Positions 16,912 to 25,311 of a stretch of DNA of 64,000 nt are shown here, piece after piece. Both the position numbers and the translations under genes were made by a program. The first letter of the stretch is position 1; each line of letters starts with the position of its first letter. A model generated the notes under the pieces. It was not told the DNA's origin and did not search any database. It saw only the letters and a list, made by a program, of their open reading frames with translations. Source of the DNA: Chitinimonas sp. BJYL2 (GTDB taxonomy: Bacteria > Pseudomonadota > Gammaproteobacteria > Burkholderiales > Chitinimonadaceae); NCBI RefSeq assembly GCF_027257935.1, contig NZ_JANZKW010000001.1, forward strand, positions 682,001 to 746,000, in the 5' to 3' direction.

Positions 16912-17037
16912 ATGGCCAAAGGTCAGCTGCGTGGCAATAAGGAAGTGAAGAAACCCAAGAAGGAAAAGACCACCACCCCGGTCGTCAGCACCTTCAACTC
17001 ACAGGTCAAAGCCGCAGAAAGCGGCAAACCCAAGTAA
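16912..17037 (+). CDS. Small basic conserved protein, 41 aa
   Basis: A 41-aa Lys-rich protein, MAKGQLRGNKEVKKPKKEK followed by TTTPVVSTFNSQ. ATG at 16912 is preceded by AAGGAG at 16899-16904. A hairpin with stem GCATGGG / CCCATGC sits just upstream and may influence translation. Similar tiny MAKGQxRxNKExKKPK proteins are, from memory, common in proteobacteria without a known function; the basic composition suggests nucleic acid or ribosome contact, which is inference. Confidence 0.7.
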   Translation: MAKGQLRGNKEVKKPKKEKTTTPVVSTFNSQVKAAESGKPK

Positions 17038-17117
17038 GCATGCCGCCGCTGCCTGGCCCGGCCAGCGTGCTGGCAGGTCGTGCCGGGCGGCGTTGTATTG
17101 CCGGGGCAGATGCACGG

Positions 17118-18725
17118 CTAAGCGGTCACCGCCGGTAGCGTGAAGTAGAAGCAGGCGCCGGCGTTAGGGGCGGATTCCGCCCACACCCGACCACCATGCT
17201 GATGCACGACGCGCTGGACGATGGCGAGGCCTATCCCGTTGCCGGGAAACTCCTTGTTGCCATGGAATCGCTGGAACGGTGCGAACAGCTTGCGGGCATG
17301 TTGCAGATCAAAGCCAGCGCCGTTGTCTCGTACATAGTAAACCGGGCTGCCGGTCTCATCCGGTTCGGTACCCACCTCGATGCATGCTGCGTCCTGACGG
17401 GCCGAGTATTTCCATGCGTTGCTGATCAGGCTTTCGATCAGTGCAGACAGCAGACCGCGGTCTGCCTCTACCGGCAGGCTGGGCGCAATACGGATCTCTA
17501 CGTTGCGGTCCGGCTCCCGATTTTGCAGACGGGCGCAGGCTTGGCGTGCCAGATCGGCCAGATCGAGCAGTTCACGCTCTACTCCCTGATTGGATAGTTT
17601 GAACAGCCTGAGCAGATCATCAATCTGCTCATCCATGCGCGCAGCTTCGGCACAGATCCGGACCAGATAGTGGCGACCGTCATCAGGCAGGGCTGCCATA
17701 TGGTCTTCGAGCAGGATATTGCCAAAGCCATTGATGGCCCGCAGTGGCGCGCGCAGATCATGCGAGACCGAATACGACACGGCCTCCAGTTCCTGATGCA
17801 TGTTTTCCAGCCGTAGCGTCTGCGCCCTCACCCGGCTGTCGAGTTCGCCATAGCAATGCAGATTCTCGAGCGCGAGTGCCGTGGCGTCGGCCAGGCTTTG
17901 CAGCAAGGCGGTTTCATCGGCAGACGGGGTGTACGGGTAGGCCCAATAGACGCCGATGGCGGCAATAGGGTCCTGCTGGCGAACAGGCGTCATCACCATG
18001 CTGTAGACAAAGGTGGGCAGATACACGTCCAGCGGAATGCGCGCGTCGGCACGGATATCCGGTATCACGACCTGCCGCCGGTGGTCCATGGCCCAGCCGC
18101 TGATACAGGCCTCCTTGGGAAAGCGACGTCCCTTCCAGAGCTGCGAGATCGCGTCTTCATCGGCATAAAAACACTGCTCACCCTCGGCGATCACGAAGCT
18201 GGCACCATCTGCAAGCACGAGTTCGCGCGCGACTTTGCGTACCAAGGTGGTGACATCATCGAGTTTGCGTGCCATGGAAAGCTGCTTGACCACCTCGACC
18301 AGCCGACTCTGGCAGCGCATGAGCCAGTGCCAATGCGTGCCATCGACATTGGCCGGCACGCGATCCAGCCATTGGCGTACCGCATGTTTGAGCCGCCAGA
18401 GATCGCGTTTGTCGATGTAGTCTGTCGCACCGGCCGCGAGTGCGGTTTGTACGGAGACGACATCCGCCTGGCCGCTGAAGAACAGGAATGGGACCTCGGG
18501 CAGGACCAGCCGGGTTGCCGCCAGCAAAGCCAAGCCATCACCATCCGGCACATTGCGGTCGGAGATCACCAAGTCGAATCGCTGCTTGCTGAGGGCCTGC
18601 TGCCCTGCTGCGATGGTGTCGACATGGTGGAGGTCGATATCCAGCCCCAGCCGCGCCAGGGCATTGATGACCAGCTGGCTGTCGAGCGGGTTGTCCTCCA
18701 AGTACAGCACGGTGGGCATTGCCAT
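17118..18725 (-). CDS. Receiver-GAF-histidine kinase (phytochrome-type kinase core)
   Basis: A 535-aa cytoplasmic signalling protein. An N-terminal receiver domain (VLYLEDNPLDSQLV, phospho-acceptor in LVISDRNVPDGDG, Lys in DYIDKRD) is followed by a GAF domain (about 165-310), a coiled coil, a HisKA dimerisation helix (SYSVSHDLRAPLRAINGFGN) and a HATPase (LISNAWKYS, DNGAGFD, GNGIGLAIVQRVV). The start at 18725 follows TGGAGGA. Placing the receiver before the kinase is the reverse of most hybrid kinases. There is no membrane span. No cognate response regulator is adjacent. The ABC exporter gene upstream on the same strand ends 159 nt before it. Confidence 0.9.
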   Translation of the reverse strand: MAMPTVLYLEDNPLDSQLVINALARLGLDIDLHHVDTIAAGQQALSKQRFDLVISDRNVPDGDGLALLAATRLVLPEVPFLFFSGQADVVSVQTALAAGATDYIDKRDLWRLKHAVRQWLDRVPANVDGTHWHWLMRCQSRLVEVVKQLSMARKLDDVTTLVRKVARELVLADGASFVIAEGEQCFYADEDAISQLWKGRRFPKEACISGWAMDHRRQVVIPDIRADARIPLDVYLPTFVYSMVMTPVRQQDPIAAIGVYWAYPYTPSADETALLQSLADATALALENLHCYGELDSRVRAQTLRLENMHQELEAVSYSVSHDLRAPLRAINGFGNILLEDHMAALPDDGRHYLVRICAEAARMDEQIDDLLRLFKLSNQGVERELLDLADLARQACARLQNREPDRNVEIRIAPSLPVEADRGLLSALIESLISNAWKYSARQDAACIEVGTEPDETGSPVYYVRDNGAGFDLQHARKLFAPFQRFHGNKEFPGNGIGLAIVQRVVHQHGGRVWAESAPNAGACFYFTLPAVTA

Positions 18726-18883
18726 GTCTGGTTCCTCCAGAGTCAGCCCATCAGTTCGCCGCATGCTGCTCTTGCGTGGCAAGCTAAGCGCCTGTTGGTG
18801 CCTGTGCCGAATCGCACGGCAAGGCGACCTTATTTGAGTACACCATAGCAGAGCTAGCCACTGCTCGTCTGCGCCGTCGGGCG

Positions 18884-20773
18884 TCAAGCATCGACCTCTT
18901 CGCCCAGAAATCCGCCGCTCTGATGGGCCCAGAGTCGTGCGTAAAGACCGCCCTTTGCCAGCAAGGTGGCGTGGTCGCCTTCTTCGACAATTCGACCAGC
19001 ATCCATCACGATCAATCTGTCCATGGCGGCAATGGTCGACAAACGGTGGGCAATCGCGACCACGGTCTTGCCTTCCATCAGCCGATACAGGCTACGCTGG
19101 ATCGCGGCTTCGACTTCCGAGTCGAGGGCGCTGGTAGCCTCATCCAGCAGGAGGATGGGGGCATCCTTGAGCATCACGCGGGCAATGGCAATGCGCTGGC
19201 GCTGGCCACCACTGAGCTTCACGCCCCGCTCACCGACATGGGCGTCAAAACCCGTGCGCCCCTTGGGGTCGGCAAGACTGGCAATGAAGTCCAGCGCTTC
19301 GGCACGCTCGGCCGCAGCAATCATTTGCGCTTCCGTGGCATCCGGGCGGCCGTAAAGCAGGTTGTCGCGCACCGAGCGATGCAGCAAGGACGTGTCTTGC
19401 GTCACCATGCCCACCTGACGGCGCAAGCTGTCTTGTGTGACATGCGCGATATCCTGACCGTCGATGAGAATACGGCCCTGCTGCACGTCGTAAAAGCGCA
19501 GCAACAGATTGACCAGGGTGCTTTTGCCCGCCCCCGAGCGGCCGATCAAGCCAATCTTTTCGCCGGGCCGGATGTGCAGATTGAGATCTTCCACCACGGT
19601 CTTGCCGTTGCCGTAGGCAAAGTGCATGTGCTCGAAACGGATATCCCCCTCGCTCACCGCCAAAGGCCGGGCATCGGGGGCATCGGTGACGGCGACCGGG
19701 CGTGAGAGGGTATTGATGCCGTCCTGTACGGTGCCGATGTTCTCGAACAGGCTGGCCATCTCCCACATGATCCAGTGGGAAATACCGTTCAGGCGCAGGG
19801 CCATGGCCGTGGCGGCCGCAACGGCACCAACGCCCACCTCGCCGCGCGTCCACAGCCATAGCGTGACACCGGCCGTGCTGGCGATCAGGCTCATGCTGAG
19901 AATATGGTTGACGATCTCGAAGCCGCTGACGAGGCGCATCTGCCGGTAAGCCGTCTGCAGGAAATCGGCCATCGCGCTCTTGGCAAAGTCGGCCTCGCGC
20001 TCGCTGTGGCTGAACAGTTTTACCGTCGTGATATTCGTGTAGGCATCGGTAATGCGGCCCGTCATCAAACTGCGGGCGTCGGCCTGTGCCGCCGCCGCCT
20101 TGCCCAGACGCGGCACAAAAAAGGTCAGCGCCACCATGTACGCCAGCAGCCAGCCCAGGAAAGGCAGCAGCAGGATCAGGTCAAAACTCCCGACTACCGC
20201 GATCATGGTCACGAAGTAGATGACGATGAACACCATGATGTCGGTGAGGATCAGCACCGTGTCGCGCACCGCCAGTGCCGTTTGCATGACCTTGGCCGAG
20301 ACGCGGCCGGCGAACTCGTCCTGATAGAAGCTCATGCTTTGACCAAGCAGATGGCGGTGATAGCGCCAGCGCAGCCGCATGGGGAAATTGCTCTGCAGGC
20401 CCTGGTACTTGCACAGGGCCTGCAGCGCGATCAGCAAGGGGCTGGCCAGCAAGATGCCAGCCAGCAGCAACAAATGCTGTTTTTGCGTGGACCACAACTC
20501 GGCGGGCGGAATCCGGGCCAGCCAGTCCACCACATTGCCGAGCATGGAAAACAGCATGGCTTCGAATACGCCGATCAAGGCCGTGAGCGCCGCCATGATG
20601 AAGATCAGTGGGCGCATGCCCTCGGTGCCCGCCCAGATGAAGGCGAAGAAACCCTGGGGCGGCACATCGGCCGCGACATCGGGATAGGGGGAGATACGTT
20701 GCTCGAACCAGCGGAACACGGCTTCCTCGCACTTTTCTTGGTTTTGCTGTGGTGGCGAGTTTACAAGGCTCAA
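18884..20773 (-). CDS. ABC exporter, fused permease-ATPase
   Basis: A 629-aa half-transporter: about 60 N-terminal residues, six membrane helices (to about 350), then an ATPase domain with Walker A GRSGAGKST, signature LSGGQRQR, Walker B ILLLDEATSALD and switch His in AIAHRLST. It would work as a homodimer, as in the MsbA/multidrug exporter class; the substrate cannot be told from sequence. The N-terminal cytoplasmic extension (FRWFEQRISPYPDVAADVP) is longer than in MsbA. Confidence 0.9.
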   Translation of the reverse strand: MSLVNSPPQQNQEKCEEAVFRWFEQRISPYPDVAADVPPQGFFAFIWAGTEGMRPLIFIMAALTALIGVFEAMLFSMLGNVVDWLARIPPAELWSTQKQHLLLLAGILLASPLLIALQALCKYQGLQSNFPMRLRWRYHRHLLGQSMSFYQDEFAGRVSAKVMQTALAVRDTVLILTDIMVFIVIYFVTMIAVVGSFDLILLLPFLGWLLAYMVALTFFVPRLGKAAAAQADARSLMTGRITDAYTNITTVKLFSHSEREADFAKSAMADFLQTAYRQMRLVSGFEIVNHILSMSLIASTAGVTLWLWTRGEVGVGAVAAATAMALRLNGISHWIMWEMASLFENIGTVQDGINTLSRPVAVTDAPDARPLAVSEGDIRFEHMHFAYGNGKTVVEDLNLHIRPGEKIGLIGRSGAGKSTLVNLLLRFYDVQQGRILIDGQDIAHVTQDSLRRQVGMVTQDTSLLHRSVRDNLLYGRPDATEAQMIAAAERAEALDFIASLADPKGRTGFDAHVGERGVKLSGGQRQRIAIARVMLKDAPILLLDEATSALDSEVEAAIQRSLYRLMEGKTVVAIAHRLSTIAAMDRLIVMDAGRIVEEGDHATLLAKGGLYARLWAHQSGGFLGEEVDA

Positions 20774-20812
20774 GCGCTGGCTACGAGCCTCACCCCGTGC
20801 CGGAAACGAGAC

Positions 20813-20844
20813 CGCCCCGATCAGGCACTTGCGTGATCGGGGCG
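20813..20844 (-). terminator. Hairpin downstream of the Ala/Pro-rich secreted protein gene
   Basis: An 11-bp perfect stem, CGCCCCGATCA / TGATCGGGGCG, with a 10-nt loop lies 46 nt after the stop of the minus-strand gene at 20891. In that direction it is followed by GTCTCGTTTCC, only weakly T-rich. It is a probable terminator and also separates that gene from the ABC exporter. Confidence 0.6.
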
Positions 20845-20890
20845 GGTGTTCGGCATGGCCGGGTCAGACCACAGCCGGGCACTCGGGAGA

Positions 20891-21148
20891 TTATTTGGTT
20901 GGCGCGGCTGCTTTGGCGGGCTCGCTGGCTGGGCCGGCAACCGGCACGGAGGGCGTCGCAGCGGTTTCCGCTGGCTTGGGTGCCTCGACAGGCTTGGCGG
21001 CCGGGTCTGCCTTGGCCGTTTCGGCAGGCTTGGTCACCACCGGAGTCGTGGCTGGCTGGCCGGGTTCGGCAACCGGTGTGCCGGCGTGTACGGTGCCCAG
21101 GGTGGCAGCGAAGGTGGCGGCAATCAGGGTGGCAGTCAGCTTGGTCAT
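20891..21148 (-). CDS. Small Ala/Pro/Lys-rich secreted protein
   Basis: An 85-aa protein with a Sec signal peptide (MTKLTATLIAATFAATLGTV, cleavage after HAG or VHA), then a low-complexity tail of Ala, Pro, Thr, Lys and Glu (KPAETAKADPAAKPVEAPKP). AGAGGA lies 7 nt upstream of the ATG. Such tails are seen in small periplasmic spacer or cell-wall-spanning proteins, but nothing identifies a function. It has its own flanking hairpins, so it is probably a single-gene transcript. Confidence 0.7.
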   Translation of the reverse strand: MTKLTATLIAATFAATLGTVHAGTPVAEPGQPATTPVVTKPAETAKADPAAKPVEAPKPAETAATPSVPVAGPASEPAKAAAPTK

Positions 21149-21324
21149 GGCACAGATCCTCTCGGGTTGTTGGGGTTACCGGATCGGCAGCCTGCGCCGC
21201 CGTCCTTGGCACCCAAGTTAGTCCCGCCCGGCTGAACGGTGGCTGACACAAACCCTGTGCACAATTACCGCAGGCAAGCCGTCATCGCGCGCCGCTGTGA
21301 GGCGTTGGTACAGGCCGGAGCAAA

Positions 21325-21359
21325 ACAGCCCGGCCGCGGTAGAACCACGGCCGGGCTGT
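21325..21359 (-). terminator. Probable terminator of the DUF4397 lipoprotein gene
   Basis: A 12-bp perfect stem, ACAGCCCGGCCG / CGGCCGGGCTGT, with an 11-nt loop is followed on the minus strand by TTTTG. It lies about 100 nt past the stop of the gene at 21461. A second short inverted repeat at about 21410-21429 (CCCGCCC / GGGCGGG) lies between them. Confidence 0.7.
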
Positions 21360-21460
21360 ACTCGGGGGAAGGGCCGTGTGATCACGGCATCCGCGCCATC
21401 GGCACTGGACCCGCCCTAAACCGGGCGGGGGCGTGCCTGTTGGATAAGGTGGTAACGATC

Positions 21461-22762
21461 TCAGTTGTCGTTGAGCACCTTGAGTTGCAGCGTGCTGCCA
21501 GCCAGCGAACCCACTGCGTAAACGCTGTAGATCTTGCCGGATTCGAGCGTCAGGTTGGCCGACAGCGCGGTCGTGCTGGTGCCGGCAACGTTGACCTTGA
21601 TCGCGTAGGTGGCGGCGGCCACTTCAAGGTAATCGGTCTTGGCCTTGAAAGGCACATTGCTCACCAGCGCAGCGTCATTGGCCAGGATGTCGACATTGGG
21701 TGCGTCAGGCGAGAGGTGGGCAATACGCAGTTTGGCTTTGCCCGCAGCAGGCTTGGCCGTGGTGTCGTCAAAGACCAGGGGCTCGATATTGGCAAGGAAG
21801 TTGGCCGCGACCACGCTGTACTTCTTGCCGGCTTCCAGCGGCACATCGGCATTGATGACCGTGGTGCTGGTGCCCGCCGCATTCACCTTGAAGTTATACG
21901 TACCCGCCAGTGGGTCCAGATAAGCCGACGCCACCGGGAAGGGTACGTTGCTCAGCGCTACCGCGTTGTTGACGAGGATATCCACCGAGGGCGCATTGGG
22001 CGAAGCATGGACAGCCCGCACCAGCGCACGCTGGTCCTTGACCTCGAATACCGGGTTCGCGATATCGCGCGTCAGCACCAGCAGGGAGACCGGTGAATTG
22101 CCCGTGCTGGCATCAATGGCGGCGGCGACCAGGTTGGCACCTGCGGCCAGAGAGAGTTTGCCCGAGTCATAAACCACGGTCGTGCTGCCGGCGGGGGTAA
22201 CCCGCACCCGGTAATCGCCCGCATCCACTTCCAGTGCGGCCGAAATCCCCTTGAAGGGCACATTGCTCAGGGTTGGTGTACCCAGTGCTGCAGCGGGTGC
22301 AGTCACATGGACATCCACGGCGGGAGCCGAAGGCGCGGCATGTACGACGCGAAGCTTGATCTTGCCCGAAGCCGGGGCAGCCGCCTCTTCCTCAACCACC
22401 AAGGGTTCCAATGCAGCCAGCTTGTTGGCGGCGAATACCGTGTAGTACTTGCCACCGGCCAGCGTGGGCGAAGCGCTCAACACCGTAGTGGTCGTCCCTG
22501 CCGCATTCACCCGTACCGTGTGGGCGCCTGCCGTGGTCTGCAGAAACCCGGTTGCCGCCTTGAAGGACGCATTGGTGACCACATTCGTGCCATCCAGTGC
22601 CACATCAACGGCTGGCGCATCCGGCGAAGCATGTACAACCCGCACATACGAAGCTGCCGGTGGGGCAGGCGGCGTGGGTTGCGGGCTGCTGTCGTCGTCA
22701 TTACAGGCTGTCAGCAGCGCCATGGGCGCCAGCACAGCCAGCGAGAGCAAAAAGCGTTTCAT
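21461..22762 (-). CDS. DUF4397 lipoprotein with four repeats
   Basis: A 433-aa protein. ATG at 22762 follows CAGGAGG; longer upstream frames lack a site. The signal peptide ends in the lipobox LLTAC, so it is a lipoprotein, probably at the cell surface. Four DUF4397 units each start with a variant of VRVVHASPDAPAVDV (YVRVVHASPDAP, LRVVHAAPSAP, VRAVHASPNAP, LRIAHLSPDAP) and contain a YTVFAANxLAxLEPLV-type strand. The family is cell-surface or extracellular with unknown function. An imperfect operator-like palindrome lies about 80 nt upstream. Confidence 0.88.
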   Translation of the reverse strand: MKRFLLSLAVLAPMALLTACNDDDSSPQPTPPAPPAASYVRVVHASPDAPAVDVALDGTNVVTNASFKAATGFLQTTAGAHTVRVNAAGTTTTVLSASPTLAGGKYYTVFAANKLAALEPLVVEEEAAAPASGKIKLRVVHAAPSAPAVDVHVTAPAAALGTPTLSNVPFKGISAALEVDAGDYRVRVTPAGSTTVVYDSGKLSLAAGANLVAAAIDASTGNSPVSLLVLTRDIANPVFEVKDQRALVRAVHASPNAPSVDILVNNAVALSNVPFPVASAYLDPLAGTYNFKVNAAGTSTTVINADVPLEAGKKYSVVAANFLANIEPLVFDDTTAKPAAGKAKLRIAHLSPDAPNVDILANDAALVSNVPFKAKTDYLEVAAATYAIKVNVAGTSTTALSANLTLESGKIYSVYAVGSLAGSTLQLKVLNDN

Positions 22763-22843
22763 TTCGACCTCCTGTTCATGGCCAGCCATGCCGGCCACAC
22801 CCTTCGTTGAAAGAACGAACCCGAGCGCAAATGCGCAGTTCGT

Positions 22844-22864
22844 AATGTACACACGGTGTACATT
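22844..22864. promoter_or_regulatory. Palindromic operator-like site upstream of the DUF4397 gene
   Basis: AATGTACAC, 3 nt, then GTGTACATT form a perfect 9-bp dyad. Another GGTGTACA half-site lies at 22878-22885, and the 15-mer containing it recurs at 23055-23069. The position between the DUF4397 gene and the hydrolase gene suits binding by a dimeric regulator. No regulator gene is adjacent. Confidence 0.55.
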
Positions 22865-22977
22865 AAATTTCAAACAGGGTGTACAAAACAGGGAAATGAC
22901 ACAAAATGTCCGTCAGAACAGGGTAGCGGAAGCATCTGCACTCACCCTGAAAGCACGAGCACTACGGAAATTTATCT

Positions 22978-23730
22978 TTACGAATCATGGATATGCCTAT
23001 CCAGGCATGCAATCACCCAAGCCGGATCATCCAGCACCAGATCATGTCCGGCATCAGGGTGTACAAAACTCCGCGCGGATAGCCGCTGCGCCAAACGGGT
23101 TGTACATGCAGGGTTAACCAGACGGTCCTGACGACTGCTTAGCAGGGTCAGCGGCTGCCCAGGCCACGCGCCCACCGGCCTGAAGCGGGCTGCTGCCGTT
23201 AGCTGGCGCAAGAAGTTACCCAGGCTGACCGGCTGATCGCGCTGGCAAGCCCGCCACTGCGGCCATGCCAGCGCGCGTCGTTGTGGCTGGTTGCTGGTCA
23301 GATGGAGCAGTCCATACTCACGCCAGATTGTGGGCATGCATACCAACCCCAGCACCAGCGGATAGCATTGCCAGCGTAGCCGGTGCCAGAACGGCGACAC
23401 GCCGGCAAAACTGGTGTTGATCAGGACGAGGGAGCGCACCTCAGCCGGATAATGTTGTGCCCAGTACAGCGCCACCATACCGCCCATGGAAAGCGCCAGC
23501 ACATCCACCGGGCCTTGCGCCAGCACTGCGGCCAAACCCGCACGCAATGCTTCACATTGCGCCGCAATGCTCAGGCCGGCTGGCTCGCGCCAGCGCGTGC
23601 CATTGCCTGGCAGATCGGGCGTCAGCACTGGCCGGCCGCTGGCTGCCGCGAGTTGCGCAGGGAAGTGGCCCCAGTGGCGCGCTTCGCGCCCCAGCCCCCG
23701 CAACAACACCCAGGGTGTCGGCTCAGACAT
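22978..23730 (-). CDS. Alpha/beta hydrolase (BioH-like fold)
   Basis: A 250-aa alpha/beta hydrolase starting MSEPTPWVLLRGLGREARHWG. The nucleophile elbow is LALSMGGM, the acid is probably Asp in SSRQDRLVNP, and the His is in HPDAGHDLVLDDP, so the catalytic triad looks complete. No lid or substrate-specific motif could be identified; a carboxylesterase is the safest class. The ATG overlaps the stop of the M14 peptidase gene upstream by 8 nt, so the pair is co-translated. Confidence 0.85.
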   Translation of the reverse strand: MSEPTPWVLLRGLGREARHWGHFPAQLAAASGRPVLTPDLPGNGTRWREPAGLSIAAQCEALRAGLAAVLAQGPVDVLALSMGGMVALYWAQHYPAEVRSLVLINTSFAGVSPFWHRLRWQCYPLVLGLVCMPTIWREYGLLHLTSNQPQRRALAWPQWRACQRDQPVSLGNFLRQLTAAARFRPVGAWPGQPLTLLSSRQDRLVNPACTTRLAQRLSARSFVHPDAGHDLVLDDPAWVIACLDRHIHDS

Positions 23731-24748
23731 CGCGGTACCAAAGGTGCATGGCATCCATCCGGTGGCGCTGGCTACGCAGGTTGCCCTGCAGCCAGCGCGG
23801 CCCGCTGCCCGCCAGGCGGGTCAGGAACTCCATGAAAGCCAGGTGCGTGCGCATCACCCGCTGGTGGCGATGCGGGGCAATCGGGTTGAATGGGCCCAGA
23901 CGGGAGAACAGCTGGCGGGGATTCTTGCGCACCCAGTTCCATGAGCCCATCTCCAGCGTGAGCGGCACGAACAGACGATCGCCCAGCTCGCGCGAGCGCA
24001 GGTAGAGGTGATCCCACAGATCGCCATGGGTCAGGTAATGGCGGCTTTGCGGCTCGAACACATAGTGATTGTTGGGATAGGCCTGGTCGAACAGGGTTTT
24101 GAGGGTGTAGACCTCGCCAAGTATGTCGATGGGGCGACGGCTCCCGGCCAAGGGAAACCAGATCCGGTCGCGCAGGCCGAATCCCGAATGGCAGTCGAGG
24201 GCCAAGGCAAGCGGCCGCGTCAGCAGCTCCCGCTCGACCACCGCGCACAAAGCCGCGCTCTCCGGCTCCATGGCCGCTTGCGCCTCGCCGCGATACCAGG
24301 GCAACCAAGGGCCGGCACGATGCCCGCCCACCAGCCAAGCGACGCCCTCTGCCGCATCGCACGGGGCGTTGCGCATCAGGTCCACGCCGGCGGGATTGGC
24401 ACGGCGGTGCAGCAACATGCCGCCGGGATTCACGAGTGGCATGAACACCAGTCGCACCTGCGAGAGCTGATGTTCCAGCAGCGGGTCCCAGCGCAGGCGC
24501 ATCAGCAGGTTGTGTAAAAAGGCGAGGATGACCTGGGTGCCGATGCGCTCCAGCCCATGAACCCCGCCGAAAAAGGCCGCTACCGGCGCGTCGGCTGCCT
24601 CGCTACCCAGGGTGAGTACATGCACGGGCAGGGTGTAGCGCCCGACCGCCACTTCCGCCTCGGTGCGCGCGCGCAGATGGCCCGCACCCAGGCGGATGAG
24701 GCGTTCCAGTTCGGCCAGCTCGGGCAGTTCGTGACGGGATGGGCGCAT
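23723..24748 (-). CDS. M14-family zinc carboxypeptidase-like protein
   Basis: A 341-aa protein from ATG 24748 (MRPSRHELPELAEL); in-frame starts at 24778 and 24826 would add up to 26 unlikely residues. Zinc ligands are visible as HxxE in FGGVHGLERIGTQ and His in ALDCHSGFG. NPGG follows the first motif as in M14 enzymes, and the catalytic Glu is in LTLEMGSWNW. No signal peptide is clear, so it may be cytoplasmic and act on amidated or acylated small substrates or peptides. It is translationally coupled to the hydrolase gene, which suggests a joint catabolic step. Confidence 0.8.
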   Translation of the reverse strand: MRPSRHELPELAELERLIRLGAGHLRARTEAEVAVGRYTLPVHVLTLGSEAADAPVAAFFGGVHGLERIGTQVILAFLHNLLMRLRWDPLLEHQLSQVRLVFMPLVNPGGMLLHRRANPAGVDLMRNAPCDAAEGVAWLVGGHRAGPWLPWYRGEAQAAMEPESAALCAVVERELLTRPLALALDCHSGFGLRDRIWFPLAGSRRPIDILGEVYTLKTLFDQAYPNNHYVFEPQSRHYLTHGDLWDHLYLRSRELGDRLFVPLTLEMGSWNWVRKNPRQLFSRLGPFNPIAPHRHQRVMRTHLAFMEFLTRLAGSGPRWLQGNLRSQRHRMDAMHLWYRDV

Positions 24749-24955
24749 GGTGTATCGCAGACGGGTCTGTCGCAGCATAGCCAGCGACGCCACCAGAAAG
24801 GATGACGCTTTCGTGACACACGCCACCGCGCCCGATGCCGGACCAGTACCCGTGCCGGCTTATGCCCATTTTGCATAGGACCTGTACGACAGGATGCATT
24901 TCCATACTGGCAGTACGGCCTTTACACTCGAGGGCTATCCCCATCGGAGCCCATC

Positions 24956-25303
24956 ATGGATATCCAACGTATCAATCCGGAACAGCGCTGGTCGGATGCG
25001 ACCGTTTTCCGGGGCATCGTGCACTTTGTCGAGGTGCCGGCCCGCGTTGACGGCGACATGGCCGATCAGACCCGGCAAATCCTGGCGCAAGCAGAACACA
25101 CTCTGGCCTTGGCGGGCAGCAACAAGGCTCGCCTGCTCATGGCAACGATCTATGTCACGGACCTGACACTGGTGCCCGCTTTCAATGAAATCTGGGATGC
25201 CTGGCTGGCACCCGGCACTGCCCCTGCCCGCGCCTGCATCAAGGTCGAACTCAACAAGCCCGGCATGCTGGTCGAGATTGCCTTCGTGGCCGCCGCAGCC
25301 TGA
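24956..25303 (+). CDS. RidA/YjgF-family protein
   Basis: A 115-aa RidA-fold protein. The catalytic-site pattern PARACIKVELNKPGMLVEI contains the Arg that binds the carboxylate in active RidA, and the trimer-forming helix (QTRQILAQAEHTLALAGSN) is present. RidA enzymes hydrolyse reactive enamine/imine intermediates; subgroup members vary. It is followed 8 nt later by a periplasmic binding protein gene, so the two probably form one transcript. Confidence 0.88.
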   Translation: MDIQRINPEQRWSDATVFRGIVHFVEVPARVDGDMADQTRQILAQAEHTLALAGSNKARLLMATIYVTDLTLVPAFNEIWDAWLAPGTAPARACIKVELNKPGMLVEIAFVAAAA

Positions 25304-25311
25304 TCTTCACC

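Noticed and set aside
22875-23069. Repeated 15-mer CAGGGTGTACAAAAC as a CRISPR-like repeat
   Set aside because: Only two copies, 180 nt apart, without regular spacing; reported as possible operator half-sites instead.
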